The notes: a model not told the origin generated them from the letters alone. A stretch of DNA of 64,000 bases from Nocardioides sp. dk884 (GCF_009557055.1 NZ_CP045649.1:4005501-4069500), one strand, 5' to 3'; shown: positions 34,565 to 43,572, numbered from the stretch's first letter. Program-made: numbers and translations.

Positions 34565-36298
34565 TCAGAAGGCGAAGTTGAGGATGATGACCATGACGAG
34601 CGCGACGCCGGCGAGCGGCAGCGTGCGGCGGTACCAGGGGTACGTCGCCTCGTCCGCGTCGACGAGGTTCTCGCGCGGGGTCTCGGAGTAGACCAGGCCG
34701 ACCAGCTCTGCGCGGGGCTTGGGCTTGGTGACCAGCGATACCGCGATGCTGAGCAGCACGTCGACCACGAACGCCGCGCCGGCGGCCACGAACGACGCGC
34801 CCTGGCCGCTGAGCGGGAGTACGCCGAGGCTCAGCGAGCCGAAGGAGTCCTCGCTGAGGAACGCCACCGAGACCGCCGCCAGGGTGCCGGCCACCAGGCC
34901 GACCCAGCCCGCGGTCGCGGTCATCCGGCGCCAGAACATGCCGAGGATGAAGGTCGCGAAGAGCGGGGCGTTGAAGAACCCGAACAGCGTCTGGAGGTAG
35001 TCCATGATGTTCGAGAAGCTCGAGGCGAAGAACGCGGTGCCGATCGCCGCCGCGGTCGCGCCGACGGTCGCGAGCCGGCCGACGCGCAGGTAGTAGGCGT
35101 CGTCGCGGTCCTTCACGACGTAGCGCTGCCACAGGTCGTAGGAGAACACCGCGTTGAACGCGGAGATGTTGGCCGCCATGCCGGCCATGAACGCCGCGAG
35201 CAGGCCGGTGATCGCCAGGCCGAGCAACCCGTTGGGCAACAGGTCGCGCATCAAGTAGAGCAACGAGTCGTTGAGCTTGACGGTGCCGCTGGCGCCGCCC
35301 TCGACGGTCTCACCGGCCTTGGTCTGGGCGATCTCGGTGACGAGCACCGCCGCGATCATGCCGGGCAGGATCGTGATGAACGGGACGAACATCTTCGGGA
35401 AGGCGCCGATGATCGGCGTCTTGCGCGCCGAGCTGATCGAGTCCGAGGCCATCGCGCGCTGGACCTCGACGAAGTTCGTCGTCCAGTAGCCGAAGGACAG
35501 CACGAAGCCGAGACCGAAGACGATGCCGATGACCGAGAGGAAGCTGGAGTCGAAGCCGGTGAGCGCGTTGCCGGGCCAGGAGTTCAGCTGCTCGGCCGCC
35601 GAGGCGGAGCCGCCGGTGCCGGCGTTCTCGGTGATCTTGTCCTTCAGCCCGCCCCAGCCGCCGACGCGGTCCAGGCCGATGAGGGTCAGCGGCAGCAGCG
35701 CGGCCACGATCACGAAGAACTGCAGCACCTCGTTGTAGATCGCCGCGCTCAGTCCGCCCAGGGTGATGTAGGAGAGCACCACGATCGCGGCCACCAGCAG
35801 CGCCACGATCAGGTCCCAGCCGAGCAGCGCCTGGATGATCGTGCCGAGCAGGTAGAGGTTGATGCCGGCGATCAGGAGCTGGGCGACCGCGAAGGACAGC
35901 GAGTTGACCAGGTGGGCGCCGGTGCCGAAGCGGCGGTACATGAACTCCGGGACCGAGCGGACCTTGGACCCGTAGTAGAACGGCATCATCACGACGCCGA
36001 GGAACAGCATCGCCGGGATCGCGCCCACCCAGAAGTAGTGGACCGCCGGCAGGCCGTACTCCGCACCGTTGGCGGACATGCCCATGATCTCCACGGCGCC
36101 GAGGTTGGCCGAGATGAACGCCAGGCCGGTCACCCACGCCGGGAGCGAGCGCCCCGAGAGGAAGAAGTCCACCGAGTCCGACACCTGGCGCCGGGCGAGC
36201 ACGCCGATGCCGATGACGACGGCGAAGTACAGCGCGATGACCAGGTAGTCGACGGGCTGGGCATCGATCAGGGTCCCTGCCGCGGTCGGAGCATCCAT
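34565..36298 (-). CDS. sodium:solute symporter (SSS/SLC5 family)
   Basis: 577 residues with about 14 hydrophobic helices. SSS landmarks are FFLSGRSLPAWVTGLAFISANLGAVE (start of the inverted-repeat core), SYITLGGLSAAIYNEVLQFF, GFGLGFVLSFGYWTTNFVEVQRAMA and ITGLLAAFMAGMAANISAFNAVF. The pattern is closest to the SglT/sugar or myo-inositol type rather than proline or acetate carriers, but substrate prediction is weak. The ATG at 36296-36298 is preceded by AGAGAGG. It is divergent from the RHH-DUF4097 operon and cotranscribed with a small membrane protein. Na+ entry could be balanced by the Mrp antiporter encoded at 50 kb. Confidence 0.9.
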   Translation of the reverse strand: MDAPTAAGTLIDAQPVDYLVIALYFAVVIGIGVLARRQVSDSVDFFLSGRSLPAWVTGLAFISANLGAVEIMGMSANGAEYGLPAVHYFWVGAIPAMLFLGVVMMPFYYGSKVRSVPEFMYRRFGTGAHLVNSLSFAVAQLLIAGINLYLLGTIIQALLGWDLIVALLVAAIVVLSYITLGGLSAAIYNEVLQFFVIVAALLPLTLIGLDRVGGWGGLKDKITENAGTGGSASAAEQLNSWPGNALTGFDSSFLSVIGIVFGLGFVLSFGYWTTNFVEVQRAMASDSISSARKTPIIGAFPKMFVPFITILPGMIAAVLVTEIAQTKAGETVEGGASGTVKLNDSLLYLMRDLLPNGLLGLAITGLLAAFMAGMAANISAFNAVFSYDLWQRYVVKDRDDAYYLRVGRLATVGATAAAIGTAFFASSFSNIMDYLQTLFGFFNAPLFATFILGMFWRRMTATAGWVGLVAGTLAAVSVAFLSEDSFGSLSLGVLPLSGQGASFVAAGAAFVVDVLLSIAVSLVTKPKPRAELVGLVYSETPRENLVDADEATYPWYRRTLPLAGVALVMVIILNFAF

Positions 36299-36470
36299 CA
36301 GCCAACGCCTCTCTGCGCGTGCCCCGCACGACCCGTGCGCGCGATGAGCATCAGGTCGGGTGCCCGTTCGTCCGAGGGAGCAAACCGACGGGTGACGGGC
36401 CGCACAAGACCCGGCACGGCGCCCATCGACGGCACGTCGACGTCAGCACGACATCACCAGACCCTTGACC

Positions 36471-36489
36471 TGACATCATCGTGGTGTCA
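36471..36489. promoter_or_regulatory. candidate operator of the RHH-DUF4097 operon
   Basis: TGACATCA (36471-36478) and TGGTGTCA (36482-36489) form an inverted repeat with one mismatch and a 3-base spacer, directly behind a -35-like TTGACC (36465-36470) and ending 11 bases before the ATG at 36501. Ribbon-helix-helix proteins commonly autoregulate from such sites, and the first gene of the operon encodes one. Confidence 0.55.
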
Positions 36490-36500
36490 CCGTGGTGCGT

Positions 36501-37049
36501 ATGGACATCACGCCGTACGTCGAGAGCCTGCGCCGCGACCTGGCCGCCGCGGCGGCCACGGGCGATGAGGAGGTACGCCGCGCGGCCGAGCGCCTCGGCC
36601 ACGCACTCGACCCCGCGGCCCGGCTGGCGATCATGGAGGCGGTCTCCCAGGCGGCCAGCGAGATCACCGCGGAGATGCCCGCCGGCGGGGTGGACGTGCG
36701 CCTCGACGGGCGCGAGCTCGCGTTCGTGGTGGACTCCCTCCCGCCGGCCCCCCCGACCCCTCCGACCCCGCCCGCACCCCCGGCCGCGGGCGCGGGCGCG
36801 GAGGACGAGGAGGAGGACAGCGTCGCCCGGATCACGCTGCGGATGCCCGAATCGGTGAAGGCCCGGGCTGAGGAGCTCGCGGCCAGGTCCGGTCAGTCGC
36901 TCAACGCCTGGCTGGTGCAGGCGATCCGCGCCGCCACCCAGGAGCACGCCGTCAACGTCGACATCGACCTCTCCAGCATCCCCTTCCTCGGCTCCGACCC
37001 GCTGGGTCTGGGCCGCCCCGGCAACCGTCGGATGACCGGTTGGCTCTGA
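36501..37049 (+). CDS. ribbon-helix-helix-domain protein (HicB/Arc-like), regulator candidate
   Basis: 182 residues starting at the ATG at 36501 (MDITPYVESLRRDL); a GTG nine bases upstream is possible but abuts the operator. The N-terminal 70 residues are helical (RRAAERLGHALDPAARLAIMEAVSQAASEI), followed by a short acidic strand region, a Pro-rich linker (PPAPPTPPTPPAPP) and a C-terminal ribbon-helix-helix unit (SVARITLRMPESVKARAEEL, then SGQSLNAWLVQAIRAAT). RHH proteins bind DNA as dimers through the beta ribbon. The gene is first in an operon with a DUF4097 protein; the arrangement resembles toxin-antitoxin layout but no toxin is visible. Probably an autorepressor. Confidence 0.8.
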   Translation: MDITPYVESLRRDLAAAAATGDEEVRRAAERLGHALDPAARLAIMEAVSQAASEITAEMPAGGVDVRLDGRELAFVVDSLPPAPPTPPTPPAPPAAGAGAEDEEEDSVARITLRMPESVKARAEELAARSGQSLNAWLVQAIRAATQEHAVNVDIDLSSIPFLGSDPLGLGRPGNRRMTGWL

Positions 37050-37089
37050 GCCCGAGCACCAGAAGGCATCGGCCGTACGAGGAGACACC

Positions 37090-37926
37090 ATGAGCATCGT
37101 CCGCACCCACGACCTCCCGACCCCCGACCCGGTCGACCTCCTCGTCGAGCTCCGTCACGGCCGCATCGAGCTCACCGCGACGCAGACCGACGTGACCCGG
37201 GTCCGGGTCATCGGCGCCGACGCCCCGGCCACCACCGTGGTGCAGCGCGGGGACCGGATCGAGGTGCTCGCCCCGCAGCACCGCTCCGGCTTCCTCGGCG
37301 GCGCCGAGGCCGACCTGGTCGTCGAGGTCGAGCTGCCGACGGCGAGCAACGCGGCACTGCGTACCGCCTCCGCCGGCGTCAGCGTGGCCGGGTCGCTGGC
37401 CAGCCTCCAGGTCCGCACCGGCTCCGGGCAGGTGCGGGTCGAGGAGCTCACCGGGCCCGCACAGATCGAGAGCGGGTCGGGCACCGTGCGCATCGAGCGC
37501 GCGCTCGCCGACCTCCGCGTGAAGAGCGGATCCGGTGACGTCGTCCTGGGTTGCAGCACCGGCGCGATGACGACCTCCACCGGGTCCGGCGACGTCGTGA
37601 TCGGCGAGCTCGAGGGCGCCGGCGTCGTCAAGACCGGCACCGGCGACCTGCGGATCCGCACACTGGCCGCCGACGTCACCCTCACCACCGGCAGCGGGGA
37701 CCTCACGGTCGCCACGGCCACCCGCGGCCGGCTGCGGAGCACCGGCGCGTCCGGCGACGTGCGCGTCGGCGTACCCGACGGCGTCGCGGTGTGGACCGAC
37801 GTCACCACGATCAGCGGCACCGTCCGCTCCGACCTCGCGGGCACCGGCGCCCCCGCCGAGGGTCAGGACCACATCGAGCTGCGCGCCACCACCGTCAGCG
37901 GCGACATCGTCGTGGTGCCGGCCTGA
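37090..37926 (+). CDS. DUF4097-family beta-solenoid protein
   Basis: 278 residues without signal peptide or membrane segment. The middle and C-terminal parts consist of repeated short strands with SGSG-turns: VRTGSGQVRVEEL, IESGSGTVRIERA, VKSGSGDVVLGC, TSTGSGDVVIGEL, VKTGTGDLRIRTL, LTTGSGDLTVATA, about one turn per 18-20 residues. This is the DUF4097 (LiaG-like/adhesin-type) right-handed beta solenoid. Cellular role is unknown; relatives occur near envelope-stress genes. The ATG at 37090 has GAGGAG upstream, 40 bases after the RHH gene, so the two form an operon with the small gene that follows. Confidence 0.85.
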   Translation: MSIVRTHDLPTPDPVDLLVELRHGRIELTATQTDVTRVRVIGADAPATTVVQRGDRIEVLAPQHRSGFLGGAEADLVVEVELPTASNAALRTASAGVSVAGSLASLQVRTGSGQVRVEELTGPAQIESGSGTVRIERALADLRVKSGSGDVVLGCSTGAMTTSTGSGDVVIGELEGAGVVKTGTGDLRIRTLAADVTLTTGSGDLTVATATRGRLRSTGASGDVRVGVPDGVAVWTDVTTISGTVRSDLAGTGAPAEGQDHIELRATTVSGDIVVVPA

Positions 37927-37976
37927 CGCGTCACCCGTCCCGGGCCGAGACGGCCCCCGCACCCGAGGAGCACCCC

Positions 37977-38129
37977 ATGAGCGAGTTCCGTCCCCTCATC
38001 GAGGAGCAGGCACGCCACCAGATCGACGAGCGGATCGCCCGGGCCTCCAGCCCGCGTGTCCCGCGCCTGCCCCGGCGTCACCGCCTCGCGGCCGGTCTGC
38101 GCCGGGTCGCGGATCGTCTCGAGAACTGA
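37977..38129 (+). CDS. small basic protein, 50 residues, function unknown
   Basis: MSEFRPLIEEQARHQIDERI starts at the ATG at 37977 with GAGGAG 7 bases before it, and the frame ends at 38129 after VADRLEN. It is very basic in the second half (PRVPRLPRRHRLAAGLRRVA) and probably an amphipathic helix. It is 51 bases after the DUF4097 stop and so likely the third gene of that operon. Good ribosome site, codon use and context argue that it is real; I recognise no family. Confidence 0.6.
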   Translation: MSEFRPLIEEQARHQIDERIARASSPRVPRLPRRHRLAAGLRRVADRLEN

Positions 38130-38136
38130 AGCCGGG

Positions 38137-39102
38137 TCAGGACTTCATGGCGACGCCGTGGCGCCAGTAGCCCATGAAGGCCACCTGGCGGCGGTCGAAG
38201 CCGTGGTCCTTGACCAGCGCGCGGCGCAGCCCGGTGACCATGCGCGACTCCCCCGCGATCCACAGGTAGAGCCCGTCGCGGACGTCGGCCTCCCCCAGCA
38301 CCGCCGGGTCGAGCACCGCCTCGCCGGAGGAGGAGTACGTCGGGGTCTCCCACAGGTCGGGGTCGACCTCGTCCTCGGCGACCTCCGCCACCGCGGTCTC
38401 CGCGGCCTCGGCGAGCCCGAGGTGCTCGAGCACCGCGAGGTGCAGGCGGGAGCCGAGCGGGGCGCCCTCGCGGGGCAGCCAGACGATCTGGACGCCCTCG
38501 GGGTGCACCACCGAGAGGATGTCCCCGATCCGGGGGACCTCGAGGAAGGCGGCACCCTGGGCCTCGGGCGGCAGCTGGGCCAGGATCGCGGTGATCGCGG
38601 GGACCGCGGTCTCGTCGCCGGCCAGCAGCACCCGCGACGCGGCCCCGGGCACGAACTCGATGCCGCCGAACTGCTGGCCACGGCGCGGCGCCAGCACCAC
38701 TGCCCGGTCGCCCACGCGCGCGGCGGCGGCCCAGGCCGCACCCGGCCCGGACTCGCCGTCCTCGTGCAGCACGATGTCCACGACGATCCGGGTGTCGGCG
38801 CCCTGGCCGCGGACCTCGCGGATCGTGTAGGTCCGCATCACCCCGCGTTCCTCGACCGGCCGCTCCAGCCAGGCGGCGTACCACCCGGCGTCGGCGTCCT
38901 CGAAGCTCGGCAGCGGCGCGCCCGGGGCGTGCGGGACGATCAACTTGAAGCGCTGGTCCCACCACGGACCGTCGACCCCGAGCTCGGCCAGCGCGGGGCT
39001 GCCGAGCTCGAGACGCACGAAGCTGGGCGAGATCCGGTCCACGCGACGCACCTCGACCTCCTCCAGAAGCATGGGGAGGGCGTGCGTGGGTGTGGCGGTC
39101 AT
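38137..39102 (-). CDS. siderophore-interacting FAD protein (ferric-siderophore reductase)
   Basis: 321 residues from the ATG at 39100-39102; an ATG at 39129 lies inside the iron box and is rejected. The SIP family takes NAD(P)H electrons through FAD to release iron from imported ferric siderophores. RTYTIREVR is the FAD-binding motif, GPGAAWAAAARVGDRAVVLAPR begins the flavin phosphate region, and RVLLAGDETAVPAITAILAQLP marks the NAD(P)H domain. LYLWIAGESRMVTGLRRALVKDHG and the late GYWRHGV are conserved. A TTAGG-type iron box is 20 bases upstream, so it should be induced in iron starvation. Confidence 0.92.
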   Translation of the reverse strand: MTATPTHALPMLLEEVEVRRVDRISPSFVRLELGSPALAELGVDGPWWDQRFKLIVPHAPGAPLPSFEDADAGWYAAWLERPVEERGVMRTYTIREVRGQGADTRIVVDIVLHEDGESGPGAAWAAAARVGDRAVVLAPRRGQQFGGIEFVPGAASRVLLAGDETAVPAITAILAQLPPEAQGAAFLEVPRIGDILSVVHPEGVQIVWLPREGAPLGSRLHLAVLEHLGLAEAAETAVAEVAEDEVDPDLWETPTYSSSGEAVLDPAVLGEADVRDGLYLWIAGESRMVTGLRRALVKDHGFDRRQVAFMGYWRHGVAMKS

Positions 39103-39121
39103 CGGGTTCCCGTCGTTGGCG

Positions 39122-39140
39122 TTAGGCAAACCTAACCTTA
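39122..39140 (-). promoter_or_regulatory. DtxR/IdeR-type iron box
   Basis: TTAGGCAAACCTAACCTTA, read on the minus strand as TAAGGTTAGGTTTGCCTAA, fits the 19-base DtxR/IdeR consensus (TWAGGTTAGSCTWACCTWA) at most positions. It begins 20 bases upstream of the siderophore-reductase start, overlapping the expected promoter, so metal-loaded regulator should repress the gene. Confidence 0.88.
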
Positions 39141-39171
39141 CGCCCGCAGGTGGTCCCTCGCAGCCGGGCGA

Positions 39172-39747
39172 TCAGATCGGCGTGCGGTGGAAGTTCTGGA
39201 AGGAGCGCGACGGGGTGGGACCGCGCTGGCCCTGGTAGCGCGAGCCGTACTTCGCCGAGCCGTAGGGGTGCTCCGAGGGCGAGGTCAGCCGGAAGAAGCA
39301 GAACTGGCCGATCTTCATCCCCGGGTAGAGCTTGATCGGCAGCGTGGCGACGTTGGCCAGCTCCAACGTGACGTGGCCGGAGAAACCCGGGTCGACGAAG
39401 CCGGCGGTGGCGTGGGTGAGCAGGCCGAGACGGCCCAGGGAGGACTTGCCCTCCACCCGGGCCGCGACGTCGTCGGGGAGGGTCAGCACCTCGTAGGTGG
39501 AGCCGAGCACGAACTCGCCGGGGTGCAGGATGAACGGCTCGTCGCCCTCCGGCTCGACCTCGCGGGTCAGGTCGCTCTGGTCCGCGGCGGGGTCGATGTG
39601 GGGGTATCGGTGGTTCTCGAACACCCGGAAGAACCGGTCCAGCCGCACGTCCACCGACGACGGCTGCAGCATCGCCGGGTCCCAGGGGTCGAGCGCGACC
39701 CGTCCGGACACGATCTCGGCGGTGATGTCGCGATCAGAGAGCAGCAC
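39172..39747 (-). CDS. dcd: dCTP deaminase
   Basis: 191 residues, the standard length. MLLSDRDITAEIVSGRVALDPWDPAMLQPSSVDVRLD is the typical Dcd N-terminus. The active-site strands include GEFVLGSTYE, EGKSSLGRLGL and THATAGFVDPGFSGHVTLEL, where the conserved Ser-Ser-Arg and Glu residues bind and deaminate dCTP. The C-terminal YGSRYQGQRGPTPSRSFQNF closes over the nucleotide. Actinobacterial enzymes of this type can be bifunctional (dCTP to dUMP); this cannot be decided here. It is divergent from the hybrid kinase gene with a 65-base gap. Confidence 0.95.
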   Translation of the reverse strand: MLLSDRDITAEIVSGRVALDPWDPAMLQPSSVDVRLDRFFRVFENHRYPHIDPAADQSDLTREVEPEGDEPFILHPGEFVLGSTYEVLTLPDDVAARVEGKSSLGRLGLLTHATAGFVDPGFSGHVTLELANVATLPIKLYPGMKIGQFCFFRLTSPSEHPYGSAKYGSRYQGQRGPTPSRSFQNFHRTPI

Positions 39748-39812
39748 GCGCTCAACCTACCGGCAGCGAGATCGACGGCGGGAGGTCCGCGCCCATCTGG
39801 GACGATCGCGCG

Positions 39813-42578
39813 GTGAGTCTCTCCCGTCAGGTACGCCGCGCCTCCCTCACCGGACTCCTGGCGGTGGCCAGCGTCGCGCTGGTCAACCTCACCCTGCTCG
39901 GTTATCTCGCCGCCGTCGTGAACCCCGCCATCGACAAGATCGGCACCGGCGCACGGGCCGAGCGGACGAAGCACATGGCGATGATCGACCAGGAGACCGG
40001 GCTGCGCGCCTACCTGATCACCGGCGACCGCGAGATGCTCGACGTCTACTTCGTGGCCCGTCAGGAGCTCGCCGGTCGCCTGGCGACCGCCCGGGAGGCC
40101 TTCGAGGACGAGGCCGAGCTCCCGGCGCTGCTGGATGAGCAGGAGGAGCGGATCCGGCGCTGGACCACCGAGTGGGCGCAGCCGGCGATGGCCCGCGGCG
40201 CGACGTTCAGCCGCAGCGCCGTGGACGCTGAACGCCGCCAGTTCGTGCGCGATGGCCAGACGCTGTTCGACGACTACCGCGACGCCTACCAGGAGGTCCA
40301 GGAGGCCGCCGACGCCCGCCGCGAGAGCCTGGACGCCCACCGCCAGGAGGTCATCCAGGTGGCGCTGGTCGCCGAGGTGCTGCTGCTGGTCGGCGGTGTG
40401 CTGATGATGGCTGTGCAACGGCGGCGACTGGTCGGTTCGGTGGTCGCCCCCGTCGACCAGCTGCTCACCCAGATCCGCACCCTCGGCCGGGGCGACCTCA
40501 CCGCCCGCAACGAGGTCGCGCACCCCCGAGAGCTGAGCGCCATCGGCGAGGGGCTCGACGAGATGGCCGACGCGCTGAGCGCCGCGCGCGAGGACACCCG
40601 GCGTCACGAGGCCGAGCTGATCGAGGCCCGGCGTACCGCCGAGGGGGCGAACACCGCCAAGTCGGCGTTCCTGGCCACGATGAGCCACGAGATCCGCACC
40701 CCGATGAACGCCGTCATCGGCATGTCCGAGCTGCTGCTCGACACCGACCTCGCCGCAGACCAGCGCGAGTACGCCGAGACCGTCCGCAACAGCGGGTCGA
40801 CGCTGCTGGCGATCATCAACGACGTCCTGGACTTCTCCAAGATCGAGGCCGGCGAGCTCGAGCTCGAGCATCACCCGTTCGTGCTGCGCGACTGCGTCGA
40901 GAGCTGCCTGGACCTGGTGGCGGCGCAGGCCAGCGCCAAGGGCCTCGACCTGGTCGCCCACATCGACCCGGCGGTGCCGCCGGTGGTCGTGGGCGACGTG
41001 ACCCGGCTGCGTCAGGTACTGGCCAACCTGGTCGGCAACGCGGTGAAGTTCACCGCGGCCGGCGAGGTGCTCGTCTCGGTCGCGCCGGCCACCGGTCCCA
41101 GCTCCGGTTCGGGTTCGTGCGTCCTCGCCTTCGCGGTGTGCGACACCGGCGACGGCATCCCGGCCGACCGGATGGACAGGCTGTTCCGCTCCTTCTCCCA
41201 GGTCGACTCCAGCACCACCCGCGTGTACGGCGGCACCGGTCTCGGCCTGGCGATCAGCCAGCGCCTCGTGGACGCCATGGGCGGTCGCATCGACGTGACC
41301 AGCGAGGTCGGGGTCGGCTCGACGTTCACCGTGGTGGTGCCGCTCGAGCGCGGCGAGGAGCAGGAGGACCGGGTGCGGGTGGCACCGGCGGAGCTGCCGG
41401 GCCGCCGCGCGCTCGTCGTCGACGACAACGCCACGAACCGGCGCATCCTGCGCGCCCAGCTGGAGTCGTGGGGCATGCACGTGGTCGACGAGGAGTCGCC
41501 GGTCGAGGCGCTCGTCGCCGCCGCCGAGCGGGTGCCCGACGTCGCGATCCTCGACATGCACATGCCCGACCTCGACGGCGTGGCGCTCGCCACCGGGCTG
41601 CGGGCGACCGCCGGCTGGGAGGACGTCCCGCTGGTGCTGCTCACCTCGCTCGGTGACCGGATCCCGGGCGCGGCCGAGCTCGGCCTGGTGCACCTCACCA
41701 AGCCGGTCAAGGCCGTCGCGCTGCGCAGCACCGTGGCCAGCAGCCTGGGCGGGCGGATCTCCGAGGCCGAGCGCCCCGAGCACCAGCCGATCGGCCGGCT
41801 GCGGGTGCTGCTCGCCGAGGACAACCCGGTGAACCAGCGCGTGGCCGGCCTGATGCTCGAGCGGCTCGGCCAGCGCCCGGTGATCGTCGCCAACGGCCAG
41901 GAGGCGCTCGAGGCCGTGCGCACCGCGCCGTACGACCTGGTGCTGATGGACGTGCAGATGCCGGTGATGGACGGTCATGAGGCGACCCGCCGGATCCGCG
42001 CCGAGCTGCCGCCCGAGGACCAGCCCCGGATCGTCGCGCTGAGCGCCAACGCGCTGGTCGAGCAGCGCGAGGACAGCCTCCTCGCCGGGATGGACGCCCA
42101 CCTCGCCAAGCCGGTGCGCTCCGAGGAGCTCGCCGAGGAGCTGCGTCGTACGCCGCGGCGCGGGGGCCCGGCACCCGAGCGACCGGAGGAGCCGGCCCCG
42201 GCGGCCACCGCCGCGGCCGCCCCGACCGAGGCGGCGCTGCTCGCCGCCGTCGACCCGATGGTGCTCGAGGCGCTGCTGCGCCACCTGGGCGACAGCGGTC
42301 CGGCCCTCGCCGAGTCGTTGATCTCCGCGTGGCGCACCGACGCCGAGCAGCAGGTCGAGCTCCTGTGCCGGGCAGCCGCGGACGAGGACCGCGCCGGCGC
42401 CGCCGCCGTCGCGCACAGCCTGAAGTCCGCCAGCGCGGCCGTGGGTGCCGTGCGCCTGGCCGCGGCCTGCGCGGAGCTGGAGCGCGACCTCGCCGACGGC
42501 GCGCCGGTGGACCTGCGCCGGGCCGCTGACCGGGTCTGCGCCGAGGTGGACGCCGCCCGGGTGGCGTTCACTCGCTGA
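39813..42578 (+). CDS. CHASE3-type hybrid sensor histidine kinase with two receiver domains and an HPt domain
   Basis: 921 residues from a GTG at 39813. Order: membrane helix (about 12-34), CHASE3-like extracytoplasmic helical domain with DQETGLRAYLITGD, second helix (about 186-206), HAMP, HisKA with phospho-acceptor His292 in MSHEIRTPMNAVIG, HATPase with LVGNAVKFT and GTGLGLAIS, a receiver with Asp581 in ILDMHMPDLDG, a second receiver with Asp713 in LMDVQMPVMDG, and a C-terminal HPt with His868 in AHSLKSASA. This is the BarA-like phosphorelay layout. The first receiver lacks the usual lysine spacing in part (HLTKPV is present). No cognate response regulator is adjacent. Its 3' end overlaps that of the next, convergent gene by 11 bases. 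Confidence 0.93.
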   Translation: MSLSRQVRRASLTGLLAVASVALVNLTLLGYLAAVVNPAIDKIGTGARAERTKHMAMIDQETGLRAYLITGDREMLDVYFVARQELAGRLATAREAFEDEAELPALLDEQEERIRRWTTEWAQPAMARGATFSRSAVDAERRQFVRDGQTLFDDYRDAYQEVQEAADARRESLDAHRQEVIQVALVAEVLLLVGGVLMMAVQRRRLVGSVVAPVDQLLTQIRTLGRGDLTARNEVAHPRELSAIGEGLDEMADALSAAREDTRRHEAELIEARRTAEGANTAKSAFLATMSHEIRTPMNAVIGMSELLLDTDLAADQREYAETVRNSGSTLLAIINDVLDFSKIEAGELELEHHPFVLRDCVESCLDLVAAQASAKGLDLVAHIDPAVPPVVVGDVTRLRQVLANLVGNAVKFTAAGEVLVSVAPATGPSSGSGSCVLAFAVCDTGDGIPADRMDRLFRSFSQVDSSTTRVYGGTGLGLAISQRLVDAMGGRIDVTSEVGVGSTFTVVVPLERGEEQEDRVRVAPAELPGRRALVVDDNATNRRILRAQLESWGMHVVDEESPVEALVAAAERVPDVAILDMHMPDLDGVALATGLRATAGWEDVPLVLLTSLGDRIPGAAELGLVHLTKPVKAVALRSTVASSLGGRISEAERPEHQPIGRLRVLLAEDNPVNQRVAGLMLERLGQRPVIVANGQEALEAVRTAPYDLVLMDVQMPVMDGHEATRRIRAELPPEDQPRIVALSANALVEQREDSLLAGMDAHLAKPVRSEELAEELRRTPRRGGPAPERPEEPAPAATAAAAPTEAALLAAVDPMVLEALLRHLGDSGPALAESLISAWRTDAEQQVELLCRAAADEDRAGAAAVAHSLKSASAAVGAVRLAAACAELERDLADGAPVDLRRAADRVCAEVDAARVAFTR

Positions 42579-43572
42579 GGTCGTCCCCGCCCTCGTAGAG
42601 CCCCACGACGGCGTCACCCTCGACCACCTTCACCGGCATCCCGGCGATCTCGGCGAAGCGCTGCTGGAGCTCGGCCCGGCGTGTCTCCTCGAGCGGCGCA
42701 GCCACGCCGACGACCATTCCGCTCAGGTCGCCGCACGCGCCGGTCGAGGTCAGCTCCACGTCGGGCATCCGCTGGGCGCGCTCCCACAGCGTCACAGAGG
42801 CGTCGTGGACGTCCAGGCCCGACCACCGCACCTCGTCCACGATCACCCGCACACCACCGGCCTGCTCCCCCGCCAGCGCCTGCACCTCGGGCGGCGCCGG
42901 GGCGCGCCAGGACACCACCACCGCGCCGGCGTCCTTCCACAACGCGATGCCCGCGTTCCCGGACAGCCCGTCGGTCTCGCGGCGCACCAGGCCGGCGACC
43001 GGGAGGATCGCCTGTTCCAGGACGCGGTCCACCTGGGCGGCGACGTCCAGGCGCTGCGACCACGGCGCCACCAGCGCCACACGGTGCTCCGGCAGCTGCT
43101 GCTCGGCGAGCCCGACGTTGCCCTGCACCAGCGCGACCACCCCCAGCGCGGTGGGCTCGGCGTGGCGCACCGTCCACACGTTGCGCACCAGCCCGCGCAC
43201 CTCCGTGACCACCCGCTCCTGCTCGGCCAGGTCCGGGATCGGCGCCGGGTCGCGGAAGACCCGGTGCCCCAGCGGGCAGTCGAACACCGCGGCCCCCTCG
43301 GCCCCGTCGGCCGGTGCGGTCGCGGGGTTCGACGGGCCAGACCCCTCGGGGCCGTCGGGGCCGCTCGGCAGCACCGTGGCCGCCAGGGCCACGCCCACGA
43401 CCACGGCGCCGGCCCCGGCCGCGACCGCAGCCGCGCGCAACCGACGTCGGCGCCGCACCCCTCGTCGTACGACGGAGCCGGCAGCGGCCGTGGGCCGGGC
43501 CGCCGCGGCGACGGCAGTCAACGGCGCTCGCAGGGCGTCCTCGGTCCTGCTCTCGTCCCGGGGCTCGTCCAT
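42568..43572 (-). CDS. single-pass membrane protein coupled to a SigE-like sigma factor (possible anti-sigma or effector)
   Basis: 334 residues, start ATG at 43570-43572 overlapping the sigma-factor stop (TGATG). The first 40 residues are cytoplasmic and Arg-rich (RRGVRRRRRLRAA), then one membrane helix (AAAVAAGAGAVVVGVALAATVL, about 42-64), and an extracytoplasmic domain of about 260 residues. No zinc-binding anti-sigma motif is seen. Two cysteines (FDCPLGHR, TGACGDL) could form a disulfide. Translational coupling to an ECF sigma gene is the main reason to suspect an anti-sigma role; it could also be a regulated envelope protein. I recognise no named family. Confidence 0.72.
   Translation of the reverse strand: MDEPRDESRTEDALRAPLTAVAAAARPTAAAGSVVRRGVRRRRRLRAAAVAAGAGAVVVGVALAATVLPSGPDGPEGSGPSNPATAPADGAEGAAVFDCPLGHRVFRDPAPIPDLAEQERVVTEVRGLVRNVWTVRHAEPTALGVVALVQGNVGLAEQQLPEHRVALVAPWSQRLDVAAQVDRVLEQAILPVAGLVRRETDGLSGNAGIALWKDAGAVVVSWRAPAPPEVQALAGEQAGGVRVIVDEVRWSGLDVHDASVTLWERAQRMPDVELTSTGACGDLSGMVVGVAAPLEETRRAELQQRFAEIAGMPVKVVEGDAVVGLYEGGDDLSE

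Noticed and set aside
36501..38129. RHH gene as a toxin-antitoxin pair
   Set aside because: The next gene encodes a DUF4097 solenoid and the third a small basic protein; neither resembles a known toxin.
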